Below are positions 16,111 through 25,125 of a stretch of 64,000 nt of DNA, in pieces. Numbering within the stretch: position 1 is the stretch's first letter; each line of letters opens with the position of its first letter. The stretch lies in NCBI RefSeq assembly GCF_000514815.1, contig NZ_AZWQ01000009.1, positions 224,299 to 288,298 on the forward strand, given 5' to 3'. This DNA is from Salinispora fenicalii. GTDB lineage: Bacteria; Actinomycetota; Actinomycetes; Mycobacteriales; Micromonosporaceae. The translations under genes and the position numbers were made by a program. Under the pieces are notes generated by a model, which worked only from the letters and a program-made list of their open reading frames with translations, was not told the origin of the DNA and did not search any database.

Positions 16111-16881
16111 GTGGTGACTAGGCTGGTCGAGGTGGAGCAGACCCGAGGGCGGCTCGCTGGCCCGCCGTTGACCCCGCGTACCGCTGTCATCTGGTCGGTG
16201 CTGCGCGCCGAGCTTGACCGCCGTGCCGGCACCGACCTGACCGTACTCGACGTGGGTGGGGGCACCGGCGGCTTTGCGGTCCCGCTCGCCCAGGCCGGGC
16301 ACCGGGTGACCGTGGTGGACGCCAACCCCGACGCCCTCGCCGCGCTGACCCGTCGCGCTATGGACGCCGGGGTTGCCGACCGGGTGCGCGCGGTGCAGGG
16401 CGACGGTGACGCGCTCGCCGGGCTCGTGGAGCCGGCCAGCGTGGACCTAGTGCTCTGCCACGCCGTCCTGGAGGTGGTTGACGACCCGGCGGCGGTGGTC
16501 GCCGCACTGGCCGGCGCGCTGCGCACTGGTGGTGCCGCGAGCGCGCTGGTCGCCGGGCGGGCCGCCGCCGTGCTCGGTCGGGCCATGACTGGCCAGTTGG
16601 ATGTCGCCGCGCTCCTCGCCGCCGACTCCTCCGGAGCCGCCGGTCCCCGGGACACTCTGCGGCGGCGCTTCGCCGCCGAGGAGGCGGCCGCGCTGCTCAC
16701 GGCCGCGGGTCTGGAGGTCGAGGAGATCCACGGCGTACGCGTCCTCACCGACCTGCTGCCCGCCGCGGTCGCCGATGGTCAGCCCGCTGCCCTGCTGGAG
16801 CTGGAGTTGGCGCTCGCCGCTCAACCGCCCTGGCGGGACCTCGCCGCCCAGTTGCACCTGTTCGCCCGTCGGCAGGCATGA
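16111..16881 (+). CDS. Class I SAM-dependent methyltransferase
   Basis: Methyltransferase of 256 residues with a Rossmann SAM-binding fold. Motif I is VLDVGGGTGGFAVPLAQAG (about residues 46-64), motif II VTVVDANPDALAAL, followed by VRAVQGDGDALAGL and VDLVLCHAVLEVVDDPAAVV. These fit small-molecule (UbiE/Methyltransf_11-like) enzymes. The substrate is unknown. It overlaps the next gene by 4 nt, so the two are cotranscribed. Confidence 0.85.
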   Translation: MVTRLVEVEQTRGRLAGPPLTPRTAVIWSVLRAELDRRAGTDLTVLDVGGGTGGFAVPLAQAGHRVTVVDANPDALAALTRRAMDAGVADRVRAVQGDGDALAGLVEPASVDLVLCHAVLEVVDDPAAVVAALAGALRTGGAASALVAGRAAAVLGRAMTGQLDVAALLAADSSGAAGPRDTLRRRFAAEEAAALLTAAGLEVEEIHGVRVLTDLLPAAVADGQPAALLELELALAAQPPWRDLAAQLHLFARRQA

Positions 16882-18116
16882 CCAGCCCGCCGGAGCAACC
16901 CCGCCTGCCCGGCACCTCGCCAACGTGGGCCGGTGCCGGTTCGCCCGCCGCGGCTGACTCCGGTGCGAGCGACCCGTTTGGGATCCTCGCCCCCCAGTAC
17001 GGCGCGGCGAGCCTCGCTGACATCCTGCCCGCCGCGCTCGCGGCGCTGGGAGTGCCCGGCGCGACCGACGTGCTCGGCCTGACCGCCATGCTCGACGGTG
17101 TGCGCCGGATCGCCGTGCTGTTGGTGGATGGGCTTGGCTGGCATCAGATTCCCACCGCCACGCCGTACGCACCGACTCTGGCTGGACTGGCCGCAACCGT
17201 CGGTCGGCCGCTCACCTCCGGCTTTCCGTCCACCACTCCGACCAGTCTGGTGACCCTGGGCACGGGCACTGCCCCGGGCGCGCACGGCGTGCTCGGGTTC
17301 ACCCTGCGAGTCCCCGGCACCGACCGAGTGCTCAACCACATCGATTGGGCTGGTGACCCGGAGCCGTTGCGCTGGCAGCCCGTCCCCACCCAGCTGGAAC
17401 GGGCCCGGGCTGCCGGGGTCCAGGTGACCGTGGTGAGCCGGCCCGAGTTCGGCGGGAGCGGCCTCACCCTGGCGGCTAATCGGGGCGGCGACTACCGGGG
17501 TGCGGCGGGCGTTGATGAACTGGGCCGGGAGATGCTGGCCGCGCTGACGGTCGGCGCCGGGCCCACTCTGGTCTCTGGCTACCATCCGGACCTCGATCGG
17601 CTTGGCCATCTCAGCGGGGTCGATTCGGCGCCCTGGCGTGCCGCCGCGGCCGATGTTGACCGGCTGCTGGCTCGTCTCGTGGCAGGGCTGCCGTCGGACG
17701 CGGCGTTGCTGGTCACCGCCGATCACGGTCAGCTCGACATTCCCGCCGAGCACCGGTTCGACCTGGACACCGACCCGCGCCTGCGCGCCGGCGTGACGGT
17801 GGTGGCCGGCGAGCCCCGCGTCCGCTACCTACACGTGCGGCCCGGCGCCCAGGACGACGTGGTGGCCACCTGGTCGGCCGTGCTCGGCGCTGCCGCTCGG
17901 GTCACCACCCGGGCCGAGCTGGTGGCGGCTGGCTGGTTCGGCCCGGTGCCCGAGGAGCACCTGGGCCGGATCGGGGACGTGGTGGTGCTCTGCAACGGCA
18001 GCTACGCCGTGTTGGCCACTCGTTCCGAGCCGCCGATGGCGAGTCGGTTGGTGGCGTACCACGGTTCGGACACCGCGGCGGAGATGACGATCCCACTGCT
18101 GGTGGTCCGGGCCTGA
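16878..18116 (+). CDS. Alkaline phosphatase superfamily phosphodiesterase (nucleotide pyrophosphatase-like)
   Basis: Protein of 412 residues of the type I phosphodiesterase/nucleotide pyrophosphatase family. Metal and nucleophile motifs are IAVLLVDGLGWHQI (about 76-89), FPSTTPTSLVTLGTGTAPG (Thr nucleophile region, about 117-135), HGVLGFTLRVPG, SGYHPDLDRLGHLSG and LLVTADHGQLDI. No signal peptide or membrane helix is evident, so it is probably cytoplasmic. Substrate unknown. Coupled to the preceding methyltransferase by an ATGA overlap; 61 nt precede dinB. Confidence 0.85.
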   Translation: MTSPPEQPRLPGTSPTWAGAGSPAAADSGASDPFGILAPQYGAASLADILPAALAALGVPGATDVLGLTAMLDGVRRIAVLLVDGLGWHQIPTATPYAPTLAGLAATVGRPLTSGFPSTTPTSLVTLGTGTAPGAHGVLGFTLRVPGTDRVLNHIDWAGDPEPLRWQPVPTQLERARAAGVQVTVVSRPEFGGSGLTLAANRGGDYRGAAGVDELGREMLAALTVGAGPTLVSGYHPDLDRLGHLSGVDSAPWRAAAADVDRLLARLVAGLPSDAALLVTADHGQLDIPAEHRFDLDTDPRLRAGVTVVAGEPRVRYLHVRPGAQDDVVATWSAVLGAAARVTTRAELVAAGWFGPVPEEHLGRIGDVVVLCNGSYAVLATRSEPPMASRLVAYHGSDTAAEMTIPLLVVRA

Positions 18117-18164
18117 GCTGCGGGTTTGTTGCCGCGCCGCTGGCTGGGGCGGGGACACCCGCAA

Positions 18165-18170
18165 TAGCCT
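18165..18170 (+). promoter_or_regulatory. -10 element of dinB
   Basis: TAGCCT lies 7 nt before the dinB ATG at 18178, giving a transcript that starts at or one base before the start codon. No LexA-type GAAC-N4-GTTC box is present in the 61-nt gap. Confidence 0.5.
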
Positions 18171-18177
18171 TCCGGGT

Positions 18178-19437
18178 ATGGGCCGCAGCCAGTCGTTGCC
18201 GCGCGGCGGCGACCCGCGTTTCGGGCCGGACGCCGACGACTCCGGATGTCGAGTGCTGCACGTTGACATGGATGCGTTCTTCGCCGCTGTCGAGGTGCAC
18301 CGCCGGCCCGAGCTGCGCGGGCGGCCGGTCGTGGTCGGCGGGATCGGGCCGCGGGGCGTGGTCAGCTCGGCGAGCTACCCAGCCCGACGGTACGGCGTCC
18401 GCAGCGCGATGCCGACCGCGCGGGCCCGGGCACTCTGCCCACACGCGGTCTTCCTGCCGCCCGATTTCACCGCCTACACGACCGCCTCGCGCAGGGTTAT
18501 GCAGATCTTTCGGGATGTCACCCCGTTGGTCGAGCCCCTCTCCTTGGACGAGGCCTTCCTCGACGTGGCCGGTGCCCAGCGGCTGTTCGGCCCGCCGTCG
18601 GCGATCGCCCGGCTGATCCGCGAGCGGGTGGCGACCGAGGTGGGGCTCACCTGCTCGGTCGGGGTGGCGCCGAGCAAGTTCGTTGCGAAGCTTGGCTCGA
18701 CGCGGGCCAAACCGGACGGGCTGCTGGTGGTGCCGACCGCGCGGGTGCTTGATTTTCTGCATCCGCTGCCGGTGGAGGCGCTCTGGGGGGTTGGGGAGCG
18801 GTCGGCTGAGACGCTGCGCCGGCTCGGCCTGGTCACCGTCGGCGAGCTGGCGCAGGCGCCGGACGGGATGCTCCGTCGGGCGCTCGGTACCGCCGCGGCT
18901 CGGCATCTGCACGAGCTGGCGTGGGGACGGGACCCGCGGCGGGTGACCCCGGAGCGGGGGGAGAAGTCGGTCGGTGCGGAGGTGACGTTCGACGTCGACG
19001 TGACCGATCGGCGGGAAATCCGTCGGGCTCTGCTCGGGCTCGCCGAGAAGGTCGGTGCCCGGCTGCGCGCCTCCGGCCAGGTGGGGCGGACGGTGGCGTT
19101 GAAGGTGCGGCTGGCCGACTTCCGTACCATCAGCCGCTCCCGCAGCCTCGACTTCCCGACCGATGTCGGTCGGGAGATGTTCGACACTGCCTGGGCGCTT
19201 TACACCCTCCTCGACCCCGAAGAGCCGATCCGGCTGGTCGGCATCCGGGCCGAGCAGATCATGCCCGTCCGGGATGCACCTCGGCAACTCGTCCTCGGTG
19301 AGCCCGCGCGGGGATGGCGGGAAGCCGAACGCGCCATTGACGCCGCCACCGCCCGGTTCGGGCGGTCCGTCATCGGTCCAGCCAGCCTGTTGCACGCCCG
19401 TGACCAGCACCTGAGGGAAAATCAGCGCCGGCCATAG
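18178..19437 (+). CDS. dinB: DNA polymerase IV (Y-family)
   Basis: Active-looking translesion polymerase of 419 residues. The catalytic motifs are intact: VLHVDMDAFFAAVEVH (about 25-40), ASYPARRYGVRSAMP, and EPLSLDEAFLDVAGA (about 120-134), in contrast to the degenerate ImuB nearby. The thumb and little-finger domains follow (SVGVAPSKFVAKLGS, then GEKSVGAEVTFDVDV). With ImuB and DnaE2 it makes three translesion polymerase-family genes within 9 kb. No strong SOS box is visible directly upstream. Confidence 0.95.
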   Translation: MGRSQSLPRGGDPRFGPDADDSGCRVLHVDMDAFFAAVEVHRRPELRGRPVVVGGIGPRGVVSSASYPARRYGVRSAMPTARARALCPHAVFLPPDFTAYTTASRRVMQIFRDVTPLVEPLSLDEAFLDVAGAQRLFGPPSAIARLIRERVATEVGLTCSVGVAPSKFVAKLGSTRAKPDGLLVVPTARVLDFLHPLPVEALWGVGERSAETLRRLGLVTVGELAQAPDGMLRRALGTAAARHLHELAWGRDPRRVTPERGEKSVGAEVTFDVDVTDRREIRRALLGLAEKVGARLRASGQVGRTVALKVRLADFRTISRSRSLDFPTDVGREMFDTAWALYTLLDPEEPIRLVGIRAEQIMPVRDAPRQLVLGEPARGWREAERAIDAATARFGRSVIGPASLLHARDQHLRENQRRP

Positions 19438-19470
19438 GTCGTCCCGCTTTCCGACGCGCGAGGGCCCTCG

Positions 19471-19476
19471 TAGACT
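19471..19476 (+). promoter_or_regulatory. -10 element upstream of the DUF3040 gene
   Basis: TAGACT with a weak TTTCCG 17 nt upstream (19448-19453). The predicted 5' leader is about 70 nt and carries a strong GGGGAGGAG ribosome binding site. Confidence 0.45.
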
Positions 19477-19551
19477 TGCGGGTAAGCAGCTGGTTGGCTG
19501 CCACGGTCTGTCGGCCGCCCGGGCCGACCAACATGACCGGGGAGGAGTGCC

Positions 19552-19947
19552 GTGCCGCTCTCGGAGCACGAGCAGCGGCTGTTCGATCAAATCGAGCGGT
19601 CGCTTGCCGAGGACCCCAAGTTCGCCTCGGCCGTGCGCGCCAGCGACCCGCGTTTCCATGCGCGGCGTCGTCTGCTCATCGCTGCCGGCGTGGTCGTCGT
19701 CGGCCTGTCCCTGCTGGTGTATGGCGCGGTGATCAAGACCCCGCCACTGGCGGTGGCGGGTTTCGTCGTCATGTTGGCCGCGTTGGGCTTCGGGGCGCAG
19801 TCGCACCGGCGGTCACAGTCCCCCGACCTGCATGTCGTAGGTGGGACGACGACGCGCCGCCGGTCCCGTGGGCGGTCGGGGCGTAGACCGTCAATTCTGG
19901 ACCGGATGGAGGATCGGTGGCGGCAGCGCCCGGAGGGGCGCCGTTGA
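19552..19947 (+). CDS. DUF3040 membrane protein
   Basis: DUF3040 protein of 131 residues, common in Actinobacteria near division genes. It begins MPLSEHEQRLFDQIERSLAE with PKFASAVRAS, then two membrane helices (LIAAGVVVVGLSLLVYGAVI and the AVAGFVVMLAALGFG stretch, about 41-85), then a basic tail ending in ILDRMEDRWRQR. Function unknown. The GTG start is supported by a GGGGAGGAG sequence 5-6 nt before it. A bidirectional hairpin separates it from the convergent transglutaminase gene. Confidence 0.88.
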   Translation: MPLSEHEQRLFDQIERSLAEDPKFASAVRASDPRFHARRRLLIAAGVVVVGLSLLVYGAVIKTPPLAVAGFVVMLAALGFGAQSHRRSQSPDLHVVGGTTTRRRSRGRSGRRPSILDRMEDRWRQRPEGRR

Positions 19948-19960
19948 GCCCTTGACCGTC

Positions 19961-19992
19961 CCGCCCCAACCGGCGACGACCGGTTGGGGCGG
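19961..19992. terminator. Perfect 12-bp hairpin between convergent genes
   Basis: CCGCCCCAACCG (19961-19972) pairs perfectly with CGGTTGGGGCGG (19981-19992) around an 8-nt loop. It sits between the DUF3040 stop (19947) and the transglutaminase stop (20000). No U-tract is seen, which is usual for actinobacterial terminators. Confidence 0.75.
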
Positions 19993-19999
19993 GTGTGGG

Positions 20000-22456
20000 T
20001 CAATGGGAACGGCGGTCGGCGAGTAGCCGCCGTGGGCTCCAGCGTAGGGTCGCGGCCCGGAATCGGCCGTAGGACGACACCAGGCGGGCCGAGGCGTCTG
20101 CGACGGCACCCCGCCACCGCAGCAGCATCGATGGGGGCAGGGCTTTCGCCAGCAGGCGCGTGCGCCGGTTGGATCCCGCGACGAGCGCGGCCCGGACCCG
20201 GCGCAGGGCCGGCAGCAGCGGCTCCCCGGGGTGCGGATCCTGGGCGTAGCGGGCGAGTTCTTCGGCCCGGCCCAGTAGCCGTACCGCCGACGCGGCCTCG
20301 CTGTCCGCATGGAAGGTGTCTCGGGCGAGCCGGCTGGCGGTGGCGCGCGGCGTTTCCGCCCCGTCGATCCGTTGCCGGAAATCCACCAACGTGTCCAGCA
20401 GTTCGTCCCAGGCCGTGTGCGCGTCGGCCCGTGCCCGGTCCGTGTCGGCCAGCACCACCATACGATGGTTACCCGAAGGCACCCCGCCCGTGGCCACCCC
20501 GGCCCGCCCGGTCGACGGCATCCGGCTGCCCCTGCGCCGTCGGCGCAGGGCGGACCGCTGTAGCGCCGGGGCAGTGAGCAACAGGAGCAGGGCCAGAGCC
20601 CCGATCGACCACCAGAGCCAGGACGATCCGGGATTGGTGGGGGCGTCGGTGCCACTCGGCTGCCCAGACAGCTCCTCCTCCAGCCCTTCTTCCAGCTGGT
20701 TCTGATTCGTCCCGGAGTCCGACCCGGCTGGCCCCGCTGTCGCGCTCGGCCCCGGGGCGGCCTCTTCCTCCTTCACCTCCAGATCGGGGGCCCAGTCGGA
20801 CCGGACGGCCCCCGGCACGCCGTAGGCGGGCGTGGCGTCAAACGGTACCCAGCCGAACCCGTCGAAGTAGACCTCGGTCCAGGTATGCAGGTTGCGGTTG
20901 GTCACCACATAGGCTCCACCGTCGGTTTTGTTGCCGGTGGTGAACCCGAAGGCGACCCGTGCCGGAATGCCGGCGGCCCGAACCAACCACGCCATCGCGG
21001 CGGCGTACTGCTGACAGAACCCGACTTTATTGGTGAGGAAGTCGACGATCTCCGCACCGCTGGTGCCCCCCTCGGTGCTGAGGGCGTAGCTGAACCCGTT
21101 CTCCGTGGAGAAGTGGTCATAGATGGCACGCACCTTGTCGTACTCGGTGCGCTGGCCCTGGGTGAGCTCGTCCACCAACGCATCCACCGCGGGCACCTTC
21201 GGCGTGAGCGTATGCCAGTTGAGGCTGTGCTCGGCCGGGAGCGGGCGGGCCTGCCGTAGCGCCGTCGGGGAGTAGGTCGACCGTACGTACTCGAACTCGT
21301 AGCGCTTGCCCGACGAACGCTCCTGGTTGGAGAAGAGGACCTGTTGGCTCGTGTCGAAGGACCATCTGCCGTTCAGCTTGATCTGCGCCAGATCGGCGTA
21401 CACCGGCAGCAGCGGCATGTTGAAACTCTCCGTCACCTCGACCGTTGCCTGGTAGCGGGCGCGGGTGATTCCCTCCCGGTCCGGCACGGTCGGGCTGAAC
21501 TCCCGGTTGACCGATGGACCCCGGGGAGACCGCGGCCGGAAGCCATCGCTTCGCAACTGGTCGGCCGTGCCGAACCGTAGATAGGAGGGGGACGGGTCAT
21601 TGGTGGTCACCTTCGCCAGGTCGGTGGTCTCGCTCTGGTTGAGCTGGCCGCGGAGGGCCGAGAAGAGGTTGACCTGGCCGGTTGCCCCCCGGCCCGCTCC
21701 GCTGCCCTCCCCGGTGCCCGGGCCGAGCGTGTCGAGTAGGCCGCCAGCCATCCCCGGCGCCGCCAGCGGAAGCAGGACCGCGACCGCGACCCCGACCGCC
21801 GCGAGCCGACGCCCGGTGGCGGCAAGCGGGGAGGCCTCCCACCCGTCCACTCCCCGGCCGTCGCCGGTGAATCGCCGGCCGAACCGGCGCACCCGGTCGA
21901 CGTTGTCGGCGGCCAACAGCCACAGGTAGCCGGCCGCGCCGATGATGAACGGCACCGGCGGGACGCTCTCCACGTAGATGGCCACCGGGACCGAGTAGAT
22001 GGCCAGCATCGGCAGGCCGGCGAGCGCGGGTCGGCGCAGCCCGACCGCCATCAGGTCAACCAGCACAGCGACGCTGCCGATGCCGAGTACGGTGAGGAAC
22101 AGCATCGGGTCGGTGTCGGGCACCTTCACGCGGTAGGTGCTGATGTCTACCAGCGACGCCTCCGCCAGCGCCCCGAAGTGCCCGATGGTGGCCGGGGTCG
22201 GCAGCATGCCCAGCAACTCGGCGCCGGAGGGGAACAGCCACGTTAGGGCGAGCAACAGGCCACCGAGCATGGCCAGCAGCTGCCCCCACAGCGGAGCCCG
22301 CCCCAGCCGGGCCAGGGCGGCCACCGCGGCCACCACCGCGACCGCGATGGTCGATTGGACCAGCCAGGTCCAGCGGTCGAAGATGGCCGACAACGGCGCC
22401 GCGGCGAGCAGCGTCGCGGCGGCAGCGACCAGACCCAGGTTCCGGTGGGAGATCAT
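20000..22456 (-). CDS. TgpA-like membrane transglutaminase-fold protein
   Basis: Membrane protein of 818 residues. About six N-terminal helices (roughly 5-230) are followed by an extracytoplasmic transglutaminase/protease-like domain with the Cys-His-Asp triad visible as GFCQQYAAAMAWL, NLHTWTEVYFDGFGW and PFDATPAYG (about 470-540). A Gly/Glu-rich linker and one more helix (LWWSIGALALLLLLTAPAL) precede a cytoplasmic tail like DUF4129. It is the third gene of a MoxR-DUF58-transglutaminase operon, a widespread arrangement tied to envelope protein processing or maturation. The substrate is unknown. Confidence 0.88.
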   Translation of the reverse strand: MISHRNLGLVAAAATLLAAAPLSAIFDRWTWLVQSTIAVAVVAAVAALARLGRAPLWGQLLAMLGGLLLALTWLFPSGAELLGMLPTPATIGHFGALAEASLVDISTYRVKVPDTDPMLFLTVLGIGSVAVLVDLMAVGLRRPALAGLPMLAIYSVPVAIYVESVPPVPFIIGAAGYLWLLAADNVDRVRRFGRRFTGDGRGVDGWEASPLAATGRRLAAVGVAVAVLLPLAAPGMAGGLLDTLGPGTGEGSGAGRGATGQVNLFSALRGQLNQSETTDLAKVTTNDPSPSYLRFGTADQLRSDGFRPRSPRGPSVNREFSPTVPDREGITRARYQATVEVTESFNMPLLPVYADLAQIKLNGRWSFDTSQQVLFSNQERSSGKRYEFEYVRSTYSPTALRQARPLPAEHSLNWHTLTPKVPAVDALVDELTQGQRTEYDKVRAIYDHFSTENGFSYALSTEGGTSGAEIVDFLTNKVGFCQQYAAAMAWLVRAAGIPARVAFGFTTGNKTDGGAYVVTNRNLHTWTEVYFDGFGWVPFDATPAYGVPGAVRSDWAPDLEVKEEEAAPGPSATAGPAGSDSGTNQNQLEEGLEEELSGQPSGTDAPTNPGSSWLWWSIGALALLLLLTAPALQRSALRRRRRGSRMPSTGRAGVATGGVPSGNHRMVVLADTDRARADAHTAWDELLDTLVDFRQRIDGAETPRATASRLARDTFHADSEAASAVRLLGRAEELARYAQDPHPGEPLLPALRRVRAALVAGSNRRTRLLAKALPPSMLLRWRGAVADASARLVSSYGRFRAATLRWSPRRLLADRRSH

Positions 22457-22472
22457 GTGCGCGGCCTCCGGT

Positions 22473-23765
22473 TCATCGTCTGCTCGCCACGGTCTCGGCC
22501 GATGCGGCCCGGACAGCGAAGCCCTGCGAGCCCCGGCCGGCCTGCGGCCACAGGGCCGGCAACCGGGAGCCGTGCTCTACGCCGATCACTCGCCAGCCAC
22601 TTCGTACCAACGCGAGCGCGGCGGCGGCGTGTGCATCCTCGGCCTCGGCCCGGGTATCGGCCGGCAGGGTGAGCCAGGTGGAGCTGTTCTGTAGAAACGC
22701 CACGCAGGTGGTGCCGTTGCCGCGCAGCGCGGCCAGTAGTTCGGCTTCAACGGTGCTGAGTGTCCCGAACAGGCCGACGATCAGACCGCCGGCGACGTGA
22801 TGCCGAACCTCCCGGACCAGCGTAGCGATCTCGGTTCGCTGGTCGAGGCGCGCGTCGGCGAGGTTGTCCAAGAGGAACTCGTGGCCGGTCGCCTCCGTCG
22901 CGTCGAGGTCCGTACCGGAGCCGGCGAGCAGCCGTAGCCGGTAGCCGTTCTGCCGCAGGTGCACGGCGATACTCGCGGCGGCGGAGACCGCCCATTCGAA
23001 GCTGGCCGTCGGCCCGTCACCGCAGTGCCCGTACGCCCGGGTGTCCAGTAGCACGGTGGCGCGGCTCTCCCAGGGCTGCTCCTCGCGGCGGACCATCAGC
23101 TCACCGGTGTGCGCGGTTGACTTCCAGTGCACTCGCCGTAGGTCGTCGCCCAACCGGTACTCCCGGGTCGCCGCATCGTCCTCGCCGTGCACTGCGACCG
23201 ACCGGGCTCGGCTGTCGCCACCCGCGTACTCGCTGGGAAGCCGGACCGTGGGCAGGGGTACGGCCTGCGGGACCACCGTCAACTGGTCGATGCTGGGGAA
23301 GGCCCGGACCACCTCGCATAGACCGAATGGGTCGGCTATCCGGACCACCAGTGGGCCGATCTTGTATCGGCCGCGTATGTCGGCCCGCACGGTGTACGTC
23401 ACCGAGCTGGCCTGCTGCGCGCCGAGCCGGTCCAACACGACCCGGGGCCGACTGCCCAGTGCGTACGGCAGTCGATCTTCCAGCAGAAGCATGCCGGTGG
23501 GCAGGCGGGACAGGTTCTGTAGGCGCAGCACCACGCGGGAATTGGAGCCGGCGGGTACGCGCTCTGGCTCCAGCGAACGATTGCAGGCCAGCTTGTACCG
23601 GCTGCGGCCGACGTAGAGCGCTGCCAGTAGCGGCAGGACCGCGAGCAGCACCGCCACTCGGAGCAGATCCCGCTCACCGAGGAGCGTGGCCGAGATCCCC
23701 GCCGCGGCCGCCGCGGCGAGGAACGACCGGCCCCGGGTGGTGAGCCCGCGTAGCCCGTCGCGCAC
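22473..23765 (-). CDS. DUF58 domain protein
   Basis: DUF58 protein of 430 residues. Two N-terminal hydrophobic segments (about 12-48) precede a beta-rich region and the signature [20 protein letters not shown] with [15 protein letters not shown] (about 205-240). A VWA-like C-terminal region follows ([11 protein letters not shown]). It partners the MoxR ATPase encoded 1 nt upstream and the transglutaminase encoded 16 nt downstream. The specific job is unknown. Confidence 0.9.
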   Translation of the reverse strand: MRDGLRGLTTRGRSFLAAAAAAGISATLLGERDLLRVAVLLAVLPLLAALYVGRSRYKLACNRSLEPERVPAGSNSRVVLRLQNLSRLPTGMLLLEDRLPYALGSRPRVVLDRLGAQQASSVTYTVRADIRGRYKIGPLVVRIADPFGLCEVVRAFPSIDQLTVVPQAVPLPTVRLPSEYAGGDSRARSVAVHGEDDAATREYRLGDDLRRVHWKSTAHTGELMVRREEQPWESRATVLLDTRAYGHCGDGPTASFEWAVSAAASIAVHLRQNGYRLRLLAGSGTDLDATEATGHEFLLDNLADARLDQRTEIATLVREVRHHVAGGLIVGLFGTLSTVEAELLAALRGNGTTCVAFLQNSSTWLTLPADTRAEAEDAHAAAALALVRSGWRVIGVEHGSRLPALWPQAGRGSQGFAVRAASAETVASRR

Positions 23766-23766
23766 C

Positions 23767-24819
<1,053 letters not shown>

Positions 24820-25125
24820 GGACGTCCTCCTTATCGCCTCGACGGCAGCTCCGTTCGGAGCGTCTGGACCCGCCGTTGGTTCGCGTGGTCACGCGCAAGC
24901 CTCGTCTGCCGCAGAAATCTCACTTGCCTGACAGGCTAGCGATGTTTGTCACCGCAGCCGACCGCCCCAGGTGTTCCACGGCATACGTCCGGAATATTTG
25001 TCCGTTGGGGGAGGTGTCGAAGGGTGCCGGCCGGGTAGTCCGCAGCCCCGACGCGGTCGGTGGAGTAGGGAGAAGGCGATGGCAGCCGTGGCGGTGCCGG
25101 GTGCTCGTAGGCGACGCCGGCCCGG
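24820..25125. other. Divergent intergenic region between moxR and mrpA
   Basis: 306 nt between divergent operons. On the minus strand the strong moxR ribosome binding site (24821-24832) and a TAGCCT hexamer at about 24936-24941 are visible. On the plus strand no convincing promoter was identified. Several overlapping frames are open here, but none looks like a gene. Confidence 0.5.

Noticed and set aside
17902..19806. 634-codon open frame on the minus strand opposite dinB
   Set aside because: Antisense to an intact dinB with all catalytic motifs; low-complexity translation.
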